Below are positions 10,395 through 20,554 of a stretch of DNA of 52,523 nucleotides, one piece after another. The notes under the pieces were generated by a model that worked only from the letters and a program-made list of their open reading frames with translations, was not told where the DNA came from and made no database searches. The stretch is taken from NCBI GenBank assembly GCA_009602725.1, contig WELB01000075.1, positions 574,162-626,684 of the forward strand. Reading direction: 5' to 3'. The DNA is from Spirogloea muscicola (Eukaryota; Streptophyta; Zygnematophyceae; Spirogloeales; Spirogloeaceae). A program made the position numbers and the translations under genes. Positions within the stretch are counted from its first letter, which is position 1. Every line of letters begins with the position of its first letter.

Positions 10395-10695
10395 AGCGCG
10401 GCCGAATTGACTGGTAGCTGGGAGAAGCCAGCCCAAAAGGAATGGACAAGGTCAAGAGGAGCCGAATGGCGCAGAAAGCAGGGGACTAAGTGCTAAAGAC
10501 GACAAGGAGGCTCTCAGGAACCTCTAGTCAGCAAGTGCAGGTCAGAATAGCTAGAGGGCAGGAAGACGTCGCCCTGACGAACCCCGGAGGCAGCCGCCAG
10601 GGCGCGGCCTGCACGTAGGTGGACGGCAAACGCAAGAGAGCGCTGGAGGGAAACGGCAAGGCGCATCCTGAACACCTGTGCGAGAGAAGAAGTGG
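10395..10695 (-). mobile_element. Family F LINE 3' end and tail
   Basis: On minus, about 60 codons (SLAQVFRMRLAVSLQRSLAF ... SSYSDLHLLTRGS-stop at 10514) are followed by the F-type tail with GGGCTGGCTTCTCCCAGC and a CAGTCAATTCGGCCGCGC end. Upstream, the truncation point abuts an A-type tail (hairpin, CCCCCATTGGGAGTACCAC). Confidence 0.75.
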
Positions 10696-11310
10696 TACTC
10701 CCAATGGGGGCAAGGGCTGCGAAAAGCCAGCCCAAAAGAATTGACAAAGGTTCGAAGGGGCCTAAGAGCGTTGAGCAGCTACAAGGGGCCTGAGGATGCG
10801 ATGGGAAAAACAGGGGGTGGATGGATCACTCAGTAATTACGAGTGAGGAGCCTCAGATCCGACAGACTAGCTGCCGGGAAGCTATTACCCTGACGAAAGC
10901 CAGAGGCCGCAGCAAGAGCACGGCCAGCACGCAGATGCAGAGCGTGGGCCATGGACCGCTGGATGGACACTGACAATCTCATCCGGTATACCTGAGCCCA
11001 CGAGCCAGCTGCATTAAAGTCAGCCGGTTCGCCGCGCCGACGGGATACAGCACCCGTGCGAGGTGCGAGGGACCCGGCGACGTTGAAGCCAGGCTGCTCG
11101 CCGTGCTGCCCGTGGCGGCGGGCCACCGCACGGCGAGCAAGGCAGTGGAGAAGGTCGAGCCATTTGGTCCCGAAGGCCCCGTGCACGTCGACGGCGAGTG
11201 GGACTAACTCGTCGCCTACGGGGTGGTCCGCGTATTTGCGGTCCTTTGCGCCCGCCGCCTGACGGACTGCGTAGCCCGCGTCCTCGGAGGAACGCTTCGC
11301 GCTGCCGGAA
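10696..11310 (-). mobile_element. Chimeric LINE fragment: family F joined to family A
   Basis: The minus strand reads SSEDAGYAVRQAAGAKDRKY, then the F-like QPGFNVAGSLAPRTG, and then jumps back to the A-like SRRRGEPADFNAAGSWAQVY. It ends SLSDLRLLTRNY-stop at 10830, followed by an A-type tail (10696-10829). The GFN(V/A)AGS(L/W)A block appears twice, once in each family's version. The copy is therefore a mosaic of two families in one frame, truncated at the 5' end. Confidence 0.75.
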
Positions 11311-11324
11311 CCAACGCAAGAAAA

Positions 11325-12250
11325 GAATTTTCGTGTAATTGAAACAAACGAAGGCCAAATGGCCAAGTACAAAGGCAAGCACATCTAAGACCTACATAAC
11401 CTACAGCAGAATGACCCGCTCAGTAACCGCGGGTCAAAACATAAAGGTCGCTAATCGATGCCTGAATACTAGATGTCGGATGAGAAGCCCTTCTGCCACC
11501 AACTCGAGCTCGCCCAGCTTTCTGGTGCAAGGCATTAGCCTGGGCACGCTGCAGACAGGCCGAAACTCGTCGTCGCAAGAAAGACAGATATGCAGCTCGC
11601 AAGCACATCTCAGCCGGGAACACATCTGCACGTCGTGTGAAGCCTAGATTGGCAATGTTGTGGAGGAGGGTGTGGAAACGCGGACCCAGACAGCCAAAGG
11701 TGTCAACTGCAGCTGGCAGGAGCTGATCGCACCGGGGGTAGTCGGAGTAGTGCTGTAGCTTTCTCTGCTCTGCAATGCCCACTGCGTGGCCAGCGATTTG
11801 TGTCGATGCTGGACCTTTGTACGCCTCCGTAACAACCACGTCGACCAGGGCCCGAGGTCCTCCACCAGGTTGCACGCCCACAATGTCAAGTGTGCGGCGA
11901 TGATGACGTCCCTGGGCGTCCGTGGTAATTGGCATAATATTGTTGACTTCTACGACCGCTCGGTAGCCGGCGTCGCGCATCAAGCCCGCCAGGGCATCGC
12001 GGAGGAGGTTGTGGATGCCCACCACTTCTGGTGGGCATCTTAGCATGTGAGCGGCGAGCTCAGCACCCTCTGCACGGAAGCCACACTCGCACTGGCGCAC
12101 CCCAATCAGGCAATTACGTGGGAGGCCGAGGAAGAGTTGCAGCGACGTCCGAAAGGCCTCGGAGCTGATGCTGAAGGCATTGGCGACGGCGTGTGAGGTG
12201 ATCCATTCCGTGGCACCAGGTGTGGCTAGAGAAGTAAGTCTTGCCAGGCA
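11325..12250 (-). mobile_element. Family E LINE, zinc knuckle to C-terminus
   Basis: On minus, an open frame of about 275 retroelement codons carries SHAVANAFSISSEAFRTSLQ, the zinc knuckle CECGFRAEGAELAAHMLRC, and a nuclease region with HRRTLDIVG, PRALVDVVVTE, RKLQHYSDYPRCDQLLPAAV and DTFGCLGP. It ends SISDLYVLTRGY-stop at 11420. The E-type tail (11325-11419) is unlike the others: it lacks the GGGCTGG hairpin and carries GGCCATTTGGCC and a TCAAATACACG-like end. The fragment is intact within its limits and is the best E-family reference here. Confidence 0.8.
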
Positions 12251-12330
12251 AGAGAGAGGGGGCTCGCCATTGAGGATAGGGGCTGGAAAAGCCAGCCCAA
12301 AAAAGAATGAACAAAGGAGAAGGAAATGCG
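12250..12330 (-). mobile_element. Orphan B-type tail
   Basis: A B-type tail (hairpin GGGCTGGC-TTTT-CCAGCCCC, CCTCAATGGCGAGCC) lies between two E-family pieces with no B coding sequence attached. Confidence 0.65.
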
Positions 12331-12334
12331 TGTA

Positions 12335-12690
12335 TATTAAGAGATGGGGAGGCCATGTGTGGCCAAGTACAAAGGCAAGCTTATTGGACAAATGTACGTC
12401 ACCTGCTGCTAAGCTGACCCGCTCAGTAACCACGAGTCAGCACATAGAGGTCGCTAGCTGACGCTCGAATACCGGACGGCAATTGACTAGCTCTTGTGCC
12501 AGCAGCTAAGGCTCGACCAGCTTTCTGATGCAGAGCATACGCCTGAGCTCGTTGCAGACAGGTTGACACTCGACGTCGCAGAAATGACAGATAGGCTGCC
12601 GGAATACCCATCTGGGCTGGGAGCATATCCTCGCGTCGTGCATATCCCAGACTCGCTATGTTCTCGAGTAGGGTATGGAAGCGAGGACAG
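12335..12690 (-). mobile_element. Family E LINE 3' end and tail
   Basis: On minus, about 90 codons run from PRFHTLLENIASLGYARRED through AAYLSFLRRRVSTCLQRAQA to SASDLYVLTRGY-stop at 12423. An E-type tail follows. A short B-family 3' end (around 12762-12790) and further tails lie upstream. Confidence 0.7.
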
Positions 12691-12699
12691 GAGAAGGGG

Positions 12700-12985
12700 G
12701 CGGGGGCCAGACGAAGCGCTAAGAAAACAAAGCATACAAAGAAAGAAAGCAGCTGCAAATCACTCCGTAACCCCTGCTAAGCAGCCGCAAGAGAGGGCGG
12801 TGGCTGTGAGAAGCCAGCCCAGAAGAAGGATGAAAAAGATTCGAAGGGGCCAGAAAAAGCGCAGTGCACCGGCCGAGCCCCTCTTCTCTATGGGCGAGCC
12901 CTTCTGCCCGAGCGGGGGCGCGCGCTGTGGCGGGTGTGGTTTTGGCGCCTTTCGGCCCTCATGGACCTTATTCATTCCTTCTGCA
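12700..12985. mobile_element. B-family terminus and orphan tails
   Basis: At about 12762-12795 (minus) a short B-family end (GGTTACGGAG in place of the stop context) is present. On plus, pieces of C-type tail (CTCTATGGGCGAGCCCTTC) follow at about 12885. No coding gene was seen. Confidence 0.5.
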
Positions 12986-13430
12986 CTATAATGACCACCC
13001 CCGGAGCGACCACTTCCCCCCGTGCGCCATGGACATATACAGGCGGCTACGGAACGAAGTGGTTTTCCATCCTCCATCGCCTGGCACTGCATGTTGATGC
13101 CCGCCGACGTAGTCGGGCGGGTAGTTTAAGCCATTCTAGCGTCCGCAAGCCATCTTTGTATGCTATAGAATGCGGCCTTTCATTGAGTCTGCAGCGCTTC
13201 CAGGCACTCACAATTCACCAGCGTGCTGGTCGTGCATTAGCCCAGGCTAGTGGCTTCCGTGGTGGTGGTTCTCCTCGTTATAGCTTGTCAGAATATGCAT
13301 GTGCTCACTTGGGGATACTTAGTGTCCCCCTTAGCCAGCTCATTAGCCAGTTAACAGGACATTTGTAAGGCTAGAATTGGCCTCCCTTTCAATTTCATGC
13401 GCACCGCGTGCCTTCTCTCTGGCTTGTAGG
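12985..13430 (+). mobile_element. Family D LINE 3' end and tail
   Basis: On plus, frames switch between the CAMDIY-like segment and ALHVDARRRSRAGSLSHSSV, then SLSLQRFQALTIHQRAGRAL and ASGFRGGGSPRYSLSEY, matching the family D copy at 20672-22565. The TRGY terminus is corrupted. The D-type tail (GGGGATACTTAGTGTCCCCC, GGCCTCCCTTTCAATTTCAT) runs from about 13306 to 13430. Confidence 0.7.
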
Positions 13431-13439
13431 CCCCTCCGA

Positions 13440-13860
13440 ACCTTTGTCAATTCTTTTTGGGCTGGCTTTTTGCAGCCCTTGCCCCCATTGTGAGTGCCAC
13501 TTCTCTTCTGGCATCTCTCTAGCTCTGGCCAGGGGATCCGCTACCTGGAGACTAATTTCTCTGACCTGCGGCTGCTCAGCAGGGGTTTACTGGAGGCCTC
13601 GTGGCCACTTGAGTGCGCCCTCTAGCTATTCCGACCTCCATTTACTCCATTTAAATCCGACCTGGCTCCGGCAGACCGTGTCCATTCCTTTTGAGCTGGC
13701 CTTTCCCAGTCCCGACCCTCTGTGGGTTTTCTTTCTTCTGTGGGCGAGCACTTTCTTCTTTCTTCTTTGGGCTGGCCTCTCACAGCCCCAGTCAATTTGG
13801 CAGCGCTGTTGATGTTTCATTCACTCACTAGAGGTTACTGAGAGCCTACTTGCTGACGTC
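13440..13860 (+). mobile_element. Orphan tails and very short LINE ends
   Basis: An A-type tail is at 13455-13500. A B-family terminus (SDLRLLSRG-like) is at about 13555-13590, and an F-family SYSDLH start is at 13615-13645. C- and F-type tails follow (GGGCTGGCCTCTCACAGCCC, GTCAATTTGGCAGCGC). Each coding piece is 10-25 codons or shorter. Confidence 0.55.
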
Positions 13861-14020
13861 TTAGCGATTAGTATCTTGATTCTTGCGCCACCCGGACGAC
13901 CTTTTTCATTCCTTCGAGCTGGCCTCTCACAGCCACTGCTGTCAATTTGGAAGCGCTGATTGTGTGCTTTGGCGCCATCTCAGAGAGGAAGACGCTTCCA
14001 CTTGAGGGCGCCGCTTCCAT

Positions 14021-14420
14021 ATGCGACCAGCTCCTGCCAGCGGCAGTCGACATCTTCGGCTGTTTAGGTCCTCGTTTTCACCCTATCCTTCAGTTATTAC
14101 CAATCTAGGCTACACACGACATGCAGATGTGTTCCCGGCTGAGATGGGCTTGCCAGCTGCATGTCTGTCGTTCTTGCGACGACGAGCTTTGGCCTGTTTG
14201 CAGCGTGCTCAGGCTAATGCTTTGTACCAGAAAGCTGGGCGAGCTCTAGTTGGGGGCAGAAGGGCTTCATATCTGCCATCTAGTATTCAGGCTTCCATTA
14301 GTGACATTTATAGTTTTGACCCGAGGTTACTGAGCGGGTCAATGTGTTGTGGGTCTTTAGATGTGCTTGCCTTTGTACTTGGCCATTTGGCCTTCGTTTA
14401 TTCCAAATACACGGAATAAA
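14021..14420 (+). mobile_element. Family E LINE 3' end and tail
   Basis: On plus, sequence from CDQLLPAAVDIFGCLGP-like text (frame broken at about 14090) passes through MGLPAACLSFLRRRALACLQ to a terminus SISDIYSFDPRLLS, where a small indel breaks the usual YVLTRGY. The E-type tail with CTTGGCCATTTGGCCTTCG follows at about 14337-14415. Confidence 0.7.
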
Positions 14421-15009
14421 TAAATTGAGGGCGATGGCTGTGAGTGGCCAGCCCAGAAAAATGAGTGAACAAATTTCGAAGGGGTCAGAGAAAAAAAGTA
14501 GAAAGCGTTCATTCTTTTTGTGTTCTTTTGTTCTCCTGGGCTGGCCACTCACAGCCATCGCCCTCACTGGAAGCGTCTCTTTCTGGCATCTCTCTTCGTC
14601 GCTGCTAAGCGCTTTAGGGCCCTCTTTTCCGGCACCTCTTTCTTTGGCTTTGGACATTGTCCATTCTTTATGGGCTGGCTTTGCCAGCCCTCTTCTTTAT
14701 GGTCACTTTCTTTAGGCCCCTCCGTCATTTGGCCCCTTCGAACCTTTGTCAATTCTTTTCGGGCTGGCTTTTTCACATCTCTGATCTGCGGCTGCTTTCC
14801 AGCCCCTATCCTCAATGGGCGAGCCCTTTCTTCTTTTTCACAGCCCTTGCCCTCATTGGGAGTGCCACTTCTTCTCCCTTCCGGCCCTTCGTCTCTACGG
14901 GCGAGCACCAGAAAGAGCTCAAGCCTTGCTCACGCTTCACCGGGAGGTCTTACCAAAAAAAGGGAGCGAGGGCTGTGCAAGCGAGAAAGAATGAACAAGC
15001 CCAGGCAGA
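14421..15009. mobile_element. Dense array of orphan tails on both strands
   Basis: At least five tail hairpins occur in under 600 bp: minus CTGTGAGTGGCCAGCCC near 14440, plus GGGCTGGCCACTCACAGCC near 14540, plus GGGCTGGC-TTTG-CCAGCCC near 14670, plus GGGCTGGCTTTTTCACA near 14760, and B- and A-type ends near 14805-14870. The first two are near-perfect reverse complements about 100 bp apart, so an RNA from this region would fold back. No coding sequence is attached. Confidence 0.6.
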
Positions 15010-15663
15010 ATGAACAAGGTCCAAAGGGGCCGCAAGGTGCAGAAACGACACATGCTATGCAAGAGGCTAAGAGCGAGTGGGAGCTGGCCCCGCGAGCGCA
15101 GGCTGCTGGCAGCGGGGACGTCCTCGCGCAGCTCGGGGCGCCTGGCGGCGATGGCGGAGTGTGCCCCCGCCCGACGACGGGGCCGCGGCGTGGCCGGGCC
15201 GCCGCCGANGCGCGGCGCCGCGGCCCCGCCGCCAACTTGGCGGCGGCGCCAGAAGCAGAGGCGGCGCTCCGGCGTGCCTCCCCGTGCCGGATTCCCACCG
15301 CGCCTCGCCTCACGGCTACGACTTGCGGGGTTTTACGAAGAAGCAAGAAGCCGGGCGGGGCCAAACTGGCGGTGCCGCCAGGCCCGGCGGCACCGCGCGC
15401 CCGGGTGGCGGGTGCCGCCAAGCTCCCGACGTTTCGCGCCCCTGCGCCCCCCGCGGGGCGCCGCGCTACACGACGCCCCGCTGCTGGCCGCGCCCGGCTG
15501 CCAGGGCCCTCCCAGGGAGGTGGAAGACGTCCAGCCTCTGCTGCCCGGGCCCTGGCTCGCGCAACCGCCCTTCTCCTCTCCTCCCCCCCCCTCTATCCCT
15601 CCTCCGGGACTCAAAGCTCTGGCACTCCCACGCTCGCCCCCTCCTCCGCCGCCACCGTGGGCC

Positions 15664-17969
15664 ATGCCCCCGCCGCCGGCGGCCCCCCTGGCCGAGGCCC
15701 GGTGGCCGCCGCCGCCCTTGCCGCAGCCGCCTTTGCCGGCCCTGGCCGCTGGGGGCAAGGACGGCGGCGGCGGCAGTGCCTCCGCTGGTACGGCGGTGGC
15801 GGCGGCGGCGGCGGCGGCGGCGTCCCCCAGGTACCGCGTGCTGTACGACCGGAACGGCGTGGGCGTGCTGCAGCCCATCGACGGGCCCGCGATCCCGGTC
15901 GTCGTGCGCGAGCCGGCGCTCACCGTCATCGCGGACCCCCCGCTGGACGCCGGCAGCGGCCTCGGCGCCGCGGCAGCGCGTTCTGGCGGCAGCTCCGCAG
16001 CCCTCGACTTGGGCATCGCCATGGCGACGGCCCCGACGGCGGCGGCGGGGCTGGCGCCTCTGACGGCGCCCAGCAGCGGCGAGGCCGTGGGGGAGGCGGG
16101 GGACGACGGCGAGGAGGAGGCGGAGGGGGGCGGCGCGGCGGGCAGCAAGCAGTACAAGGGCGTGCGGCGGCGCAAGTGGGGCAAGTGGGTGTCGGAGATC
16201 CGGGAGCCGCGCAAGCGCGCACGCATCTGGCTCGGCTCCTTTGACACGCCCGAGGAGGTTGGCGAAAACCCACCGCCCCCATCTCCTCCCTCCTCCCTCC
16301 TCATCTCGGCCGCTGCCAGCCGGCAGCCATGCCGCCGCAATCAGGGCTGCTATTGATTATCGCCTGTATTGTCGTTACTGAAAAGCTCCTGCCGGCGCCT
16401 CCTCCTCTTGCACTCCGGACCCGCTTGCTTGGTGCGCAAGTTGTCGTCCCGAGCCTCGCACGAGACCGGCACTGAGCTTCTGCGGCTCCCACCCTGAGCG
16501 CCGCTCTTGTTGTGCCGGCGCCTGTGCCACGCCCACCCTCCCTCTCGGGCTCGCAGGCCGCCAAGGCGTACGACGCGGCGGCGCGCATCCTGCGCGGGAG
16601 CCAGGCCACGGGGCGCTTCCTCAACTTCCCGGACGTGTACGACGACGTGCCGCTGCCGGCGACGACCATGCAGGCCCTCGTCCGCGCGCGCAGGGAGGCG
16701 CTGAGCCGGCAGCTCGCCACCCGCGGCGGCGGCGCTGGCGGCATCGTTGTCAGCGATGCGGCAGCGGCAGCGGCTGCCGTCGAGGACAGCCTGAGCTCCG
16801 GCAGCCCGACGATGCTGTCTGGAGGCGGCAGCTCGACTGCCCAGCAGCGCTACAGCGGCGGCCCCAAGTCGCCGATTGCGGCGTCGCAGCGCTCTTTGCA
16901 GCTCCCGCTCGCGGCAGCATTGATGCCGGCAGCCAAGCGCGCGGCAACGTCGACATCGAGCGGGTCGAGCAGGGAGAGCAGCGGCTGCAGCAGCGGCGCT
17001 GCGTGGGTGGACGCCGCCGCGACCAGCACATCGCATGCATCTCCATCCCCGTGCGCTGCCTTCCTAGGCCGCGGCTGGGACGGCGGTGCGGCGGCGGCAG
17101 CGGCGGCGGTGCGCGAGCTGCTGGAGCACCGGGCTCTGGAGCAGCGCGCGCTGGAGCACCGGCTGCTGCAGCACCGCCAGATGCTGCAGCGCCGGCTGCT
17201 GGAGGAGCGAGCTCTGCAGGAGCGCCTCCTCGCTGATGCGCTTCTTGCGCAGGCCGCCGCCGCCGCCAACACTGGCTCATGCCCACCACCGCAGCACGCC
17301 AACTTCCTCCACCACGACCACAACCAGCGCCATCAGCTCCACCTCCAGCAACGTCCACAGCAGCAGCAGTTCTTGCTCCACCAGCAGCAGCTGCCGCAGC
17401 AGCTGCCACCGCTCTCACAGCAGGTGATGCTGCGGCAGCCGCCATCCCACTACCTTGCTGACACCAAGCCGGCCGTCACCCCCCTGATCGAGCATGCCGT
17501 CACCCCCGCGGGCACCGGCATGCTCGATCAGGGCCTGCTTGCCCGCACGCTGCTGCAGCAGCAGCTCGCGCTCGGCCTCCTGCACCAGCAGCCGACACCG
17601 ATGCAGCCGCCGCCGCCACTGCTGCAGCAGCAGCTGCCACCTCTCCCGCAGCACTGGCCGCCGGCGATGCACCAGCCCTGCCCCCACTTTGGCCCGCTCT
17701 CGCCGACGACGCCCCTCGACAAGCTGGAAGTGGGCGACCTCGCCCCTGACAGTATGGCGCCGCAGCCTGATGAGGAGCAGCCGCTCTTCGAGCTTTTTGA
17801 CATCCCCAACCTCCTCAGCGACTCCGACCTCAGCAGCCCTGTCGACCTCACCTCCACGCTCGGGCACCCGCGAGACTTCCTCGACATACCCGAGTTTGCA
17901 CACCCGTCCGACGTCCCCGGCAGCTTCGCATGGGGTGGTGCCGCAACGACGTCCGCGTGGGCTTACTGA
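15664..17969 (+). CDS. AP2/ERF domain transcription factor (DREB-like), two exons
   Basis: Join 15664-16257 and 16557-17969, about 668 residues. The GTTGGC donor after GAGGAG and the TCGCAG acceptor join in phase 0 and restore the single AP2 domain at about residues 164-222: [19 protein letters not shown], then [12 protein letters not shown] | AAKAYDAAA and ATGRFLNFP. Val after Trp and the REPRKR stretch resemble DREB-type domains, which bind DRE/CRT DNA; subfamily assignment is inference. N-terminal Pro/Ala/Gly-rich sequence is low complexity. After the domain come an [20 protein letters not shown]-type heptad run (about 17110-17260), Gln/His-rich segments, and an acidic C-terminus ([20 protein letters not shown]) that may activate transcription. 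The start is the first ATG after an ambiguous base at 15209; an upstream in-frame start cannot be excluded. Confidence 0.85.
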
Positions 17970-18830
17970 CGATCATGTGACAGAAGTGAAACCCCTTGTC
18001 CTTGAGCAGCACTTAGACCGATCCTGCTCAGTTGCCTGGTTGCATAGCTAGCTGCTGCACATGATCATCGGTCGAGTCGTCAAGAAGCTTTTTGCCACGG
18101 TCATACGCCTCCGGCGCTGTAGAGTTTAGGACCATGCTAGCTCTCTTTCCCACACACACTCTTGCTGCTGAATGGACCATCTCTCAGCAGCATTTGCTTT
18201 TCTGGTCGGTGTTTGAACACTGAACATGACCACACGGACACTGTTTGGGTTGCACCCACACCGCATTCTCGAGTCCAACTATAATCTTGACATTGGTGCT
18301 TTCATCCCGCGAGAAGCTGTGTTGCACAAGTAGCCCAAAGAACCAGCTTGAGCTGCTTGCTACGCGTCGAACGAGAGCTGTAAAGAGTGCGTCTGAGTGC
18401 AGTCCAGAGTAGATGTGCAGCACTCAAAAGTAACACTTGCCTTCAACATGCACCCATTGTCCATCATGATAGTGCTTCAGTACACTACCGTGTAAACCAG
18501 CTCACAACAATCTTGATAGTACCTAGGAGGCGTTTGCTTTGTTGACCATGGCCTGCTAAAAGTGTCGGGGCATGCACATCATAAACAGCTCGAGCAGCAT
18601 TGTGAAGACAGGTGAGGAGTTTTAGGCACCTCAAATGTGGCTCTTGTTTGAGTTAGTGGAGCCACTGCAAGACTTTGTTGCATCAGACTGTGGCAGTCCA
18701 GCCTAATGAGGATAACATTCCAATGCCTCGTAAGAGAAGAAGCCATCCTGATGGTGCGATGAGCCATGCGCTTGCCAGTGCGAGAGAACTCCCTGCTGAC
18801 AAAGATCCTTTACCAGCATGCTTGGCGCTG
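17970..18830 (+). other. 3' flank of the AP2 gene
   Basis: AT-richer than the coding region. I recognise no gene or retroelement fragment; it probably includes the AP2 3' UTR. Confidence 0.5.
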
Positions 18831-18839
18831 TGCTCTCAC

Positions 18840-19220
18840 ACTGTGCTGTTCTCGCTTTCTTGTGGGCTGGCTTCTCTCGGCCCTCGCCCCTGTTGGGAGA
18901 GCTTCTTCTTATCACACTCATTCTCCGCAAGCTCGACGAGCTTGTTACAAGAAGCAGCTCCACCTATGAGGATGCGGCTGTTGATTTTCTAAAGCGGCTG
19001 AGCAAGCCAGCCCGGTGCATGCAGAGGGTGTTCATAGGGGTTAGCGTGCACCTCGTGCCCACTTGGGTCGCTGTATGCTTTAGCTTTTAGCTTTAAGCTC
19101 TAGCTTTCTGGCCCCTTCAAACCTTATACATTTCCTTTCTCGGCTGGCCAATCAATCGCCCCTTATTTGTCCATAACCATGTTAGCGGAGCCACAGGCTA
19201 GGCGGACAGGGAAGGCGGCG
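18840..19220. mobile_element. Orphan and family G-like tails
   Basis: A tail hairpin (GGGCTGGCTTCTCTCGGCCC, then CCCTGTTGGGAGAGCTTCTT) lies at 18863-18905. Pieces of the family G tail (GGTGCATGCAGAGGGTGTTC; GCGGAGCCACAGGCTAGGCG) lie at 19013-19045 and 19184-19205, split from each other by other tail sequence. Confidence 0.55.
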
Positions 19221-19599
19221 AGGGCTGCTGGCCCACCAAAAGAAAACAAACCTCATTCGAAATAAGTACCGTTAGCCGACACTACGCCTTCGCCGCGACG
19301 ACTTGAGCGTGGGGGGGGGCACTGGGCGACGACTGCCCGTACGGACGCGGAGGGCGCCAGTACGGAGCTGCGCGCACGTGCGGGGCTCGACGACGGGCGC
19401 GTGCCCGCCAGCCGGGGGACGTCCCGCGCCGCCCAGACGTCCGGACGGCACGCCCGGCGACAGACTGCTGCTGTGGGAACCTAGTACAGGATGCCCGCCA
19501 CAGAGGCGCTCGTCGCCAGGCACGTCCCCGCCATCCTCCTTACCGACAGCAACGCCACCCTATCCACGCGGCGCGACGTCGGGCGGCCGACACTGGCGA

Positions 19600-19830
19600 G
19601 GGGCAGCTGTGCCGGCCGCGCTATGGCTGCTGCCTCAGGGTCTCGCCGGAAGTGCTTCTTCTCCTTCGGCGAGTTACTCAGGCTTGATGTTGCTCACTCG
19701 CGGGTACTGAGCTTCCACATGCATCGTCTCGTGTCTAGTTGTGTGGTTTTTCTTATCGGCACCATTTTTGGCTTTTGATCCTGTCCATCCTTTTTGGGCT
19801 GGCTTGGCCAGCCCCTCTTCTTGCCAGCCC
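19600..19830 (+). mobile_element. Family C-like LINE 3' end and tail
   Basis: Across two frames the plus strand gives GRAMAAASGSRRK and then SYSGLMLLTRGY-stop near 19710. The C-type tail follows, with GGGCTGGC-TTG-GCCAGCCC at 19795-19815 and CTATGGGCGAGCACTTCT near 19838. The GC-rich stretch 19300-19600 before it is unassigned. Confidence 0.6.
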
Positions 19831-19939
19831 TTCGTCTCTATGGGCGAGCACTTCTCTCCTTGCTGCTGTCTTAGTACTTAGCACCCAGAATTCTTCTGTC
19901 CTTGTCCATTCCTTTCGGGCTGGCCTCTCCCAGCCACCG

Positions 19940-20090
19940 ATCACAGGCATCGATCAGCGACCTTTATGTTTTGACCCGCGGTTGCTGAGCGGGTCATTCT
20001 GCTGTGGGTTATATAGGTCTTAGATGTGCTTGCCTTTGTACTTGGCCATTTGGCCTTCGTTTGTTTCGAATACACGAATTTCTCCCAGCC
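19940..20090 (+). mobile_element. Family E terminus and tail
   Basis: A very short E-family end (ASISDLYVLTRGC-like, with TGAGCGGGTCATTC after the stop) at about 19945-20000 is followed by the E tail with CTTGGCCATTTGGCC at about 20040-20055. The coding part is under 20 codons. Confidence 0.65.
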
Positions 20091-20114
20091 ATCAGTCAAT
20101 CTGGCCGCGCTTGC

Positions 20115-20550
20115 TTCTTCTCCGGTGGACTTCCCTGCAGCCTGGTCGCTGGCGCAAGTGTACCGAATGCGCCTGGCCGTCTCGCTGCAGAGGTCGATGG
20201 CCCGTGCGCTGCACCTTCGTGCCGGCAGAAGGAAGAAAGGCCAGATTGACTGGTGGCTGGGAAAGTCCAGCCCAAAGGAATGGACAAGGTCTGAAGGAGC
20301 CGGAGTGCAAGGGCAGAGCCCTCGCTGCTGCCTCTGGCTCTGGCCAGGGGACCCACTTCCAGGAGCCTAGCATCTCTGATCTGCGGCTGCTTAGCAGGGG
20401 TTACTGAGTGACTCTTAGCTGCTTTGTTTCTTTTTGTGCTCGTATTTCTTAGCGCTTCCCCTGGCCCCCTTCTCGAACTTTGTTCATTCTTTTTTGGGCT
20501 GCTTTTTCCAGCCCATATCCTCAATGGGCGAGCACTTTCTTCTCTAAGGG
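20115..20550 (+). mobile_element. Family B LINE 3' end interrupted by a tail insertion
   Basis: On plus the B-family C-terminus (FPAAWSLAQVYRMRLAVSLQ, ARALHLRAG) is interrupted at 20229-20311 and resumes as RALAAASGSGQGTHFQEPSI through SDLRLLSRGY-stop at 20405. The B-type tail follows to about 20550 with hairpin GGGCTGC-TTTTT-CCAGCCC. The break is explained by an 83-bp F-type tail inserted in reverse. Confidence 0.8.
20224..20316 (-). mobile_element. F-type tail micro-insertion with 5-bp TSD
   Basis: An 83-bp block at 20229-20311 matches, on minus, the F-type tail (GACCTTGTCCATTCCTTTGG, CCAGTCAATCTGGCC, T/C-rich end). It is flanked by GGCAG at 20224-20228 and 20312-20316. Deleting the block and one repeat restores the B-family reading HLRAGRALAAASG. 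Confidence 0.8.
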
Positions 20551-20554
20551 CGCG

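Noticed and set aside
16258-16556. AP2 intron or other introns as introner elements derived from the tails
   Set aside because: The AP2, kinase and EPSP synthase introns I read contain no GGGCTGGC...GCCAGCCC tail.
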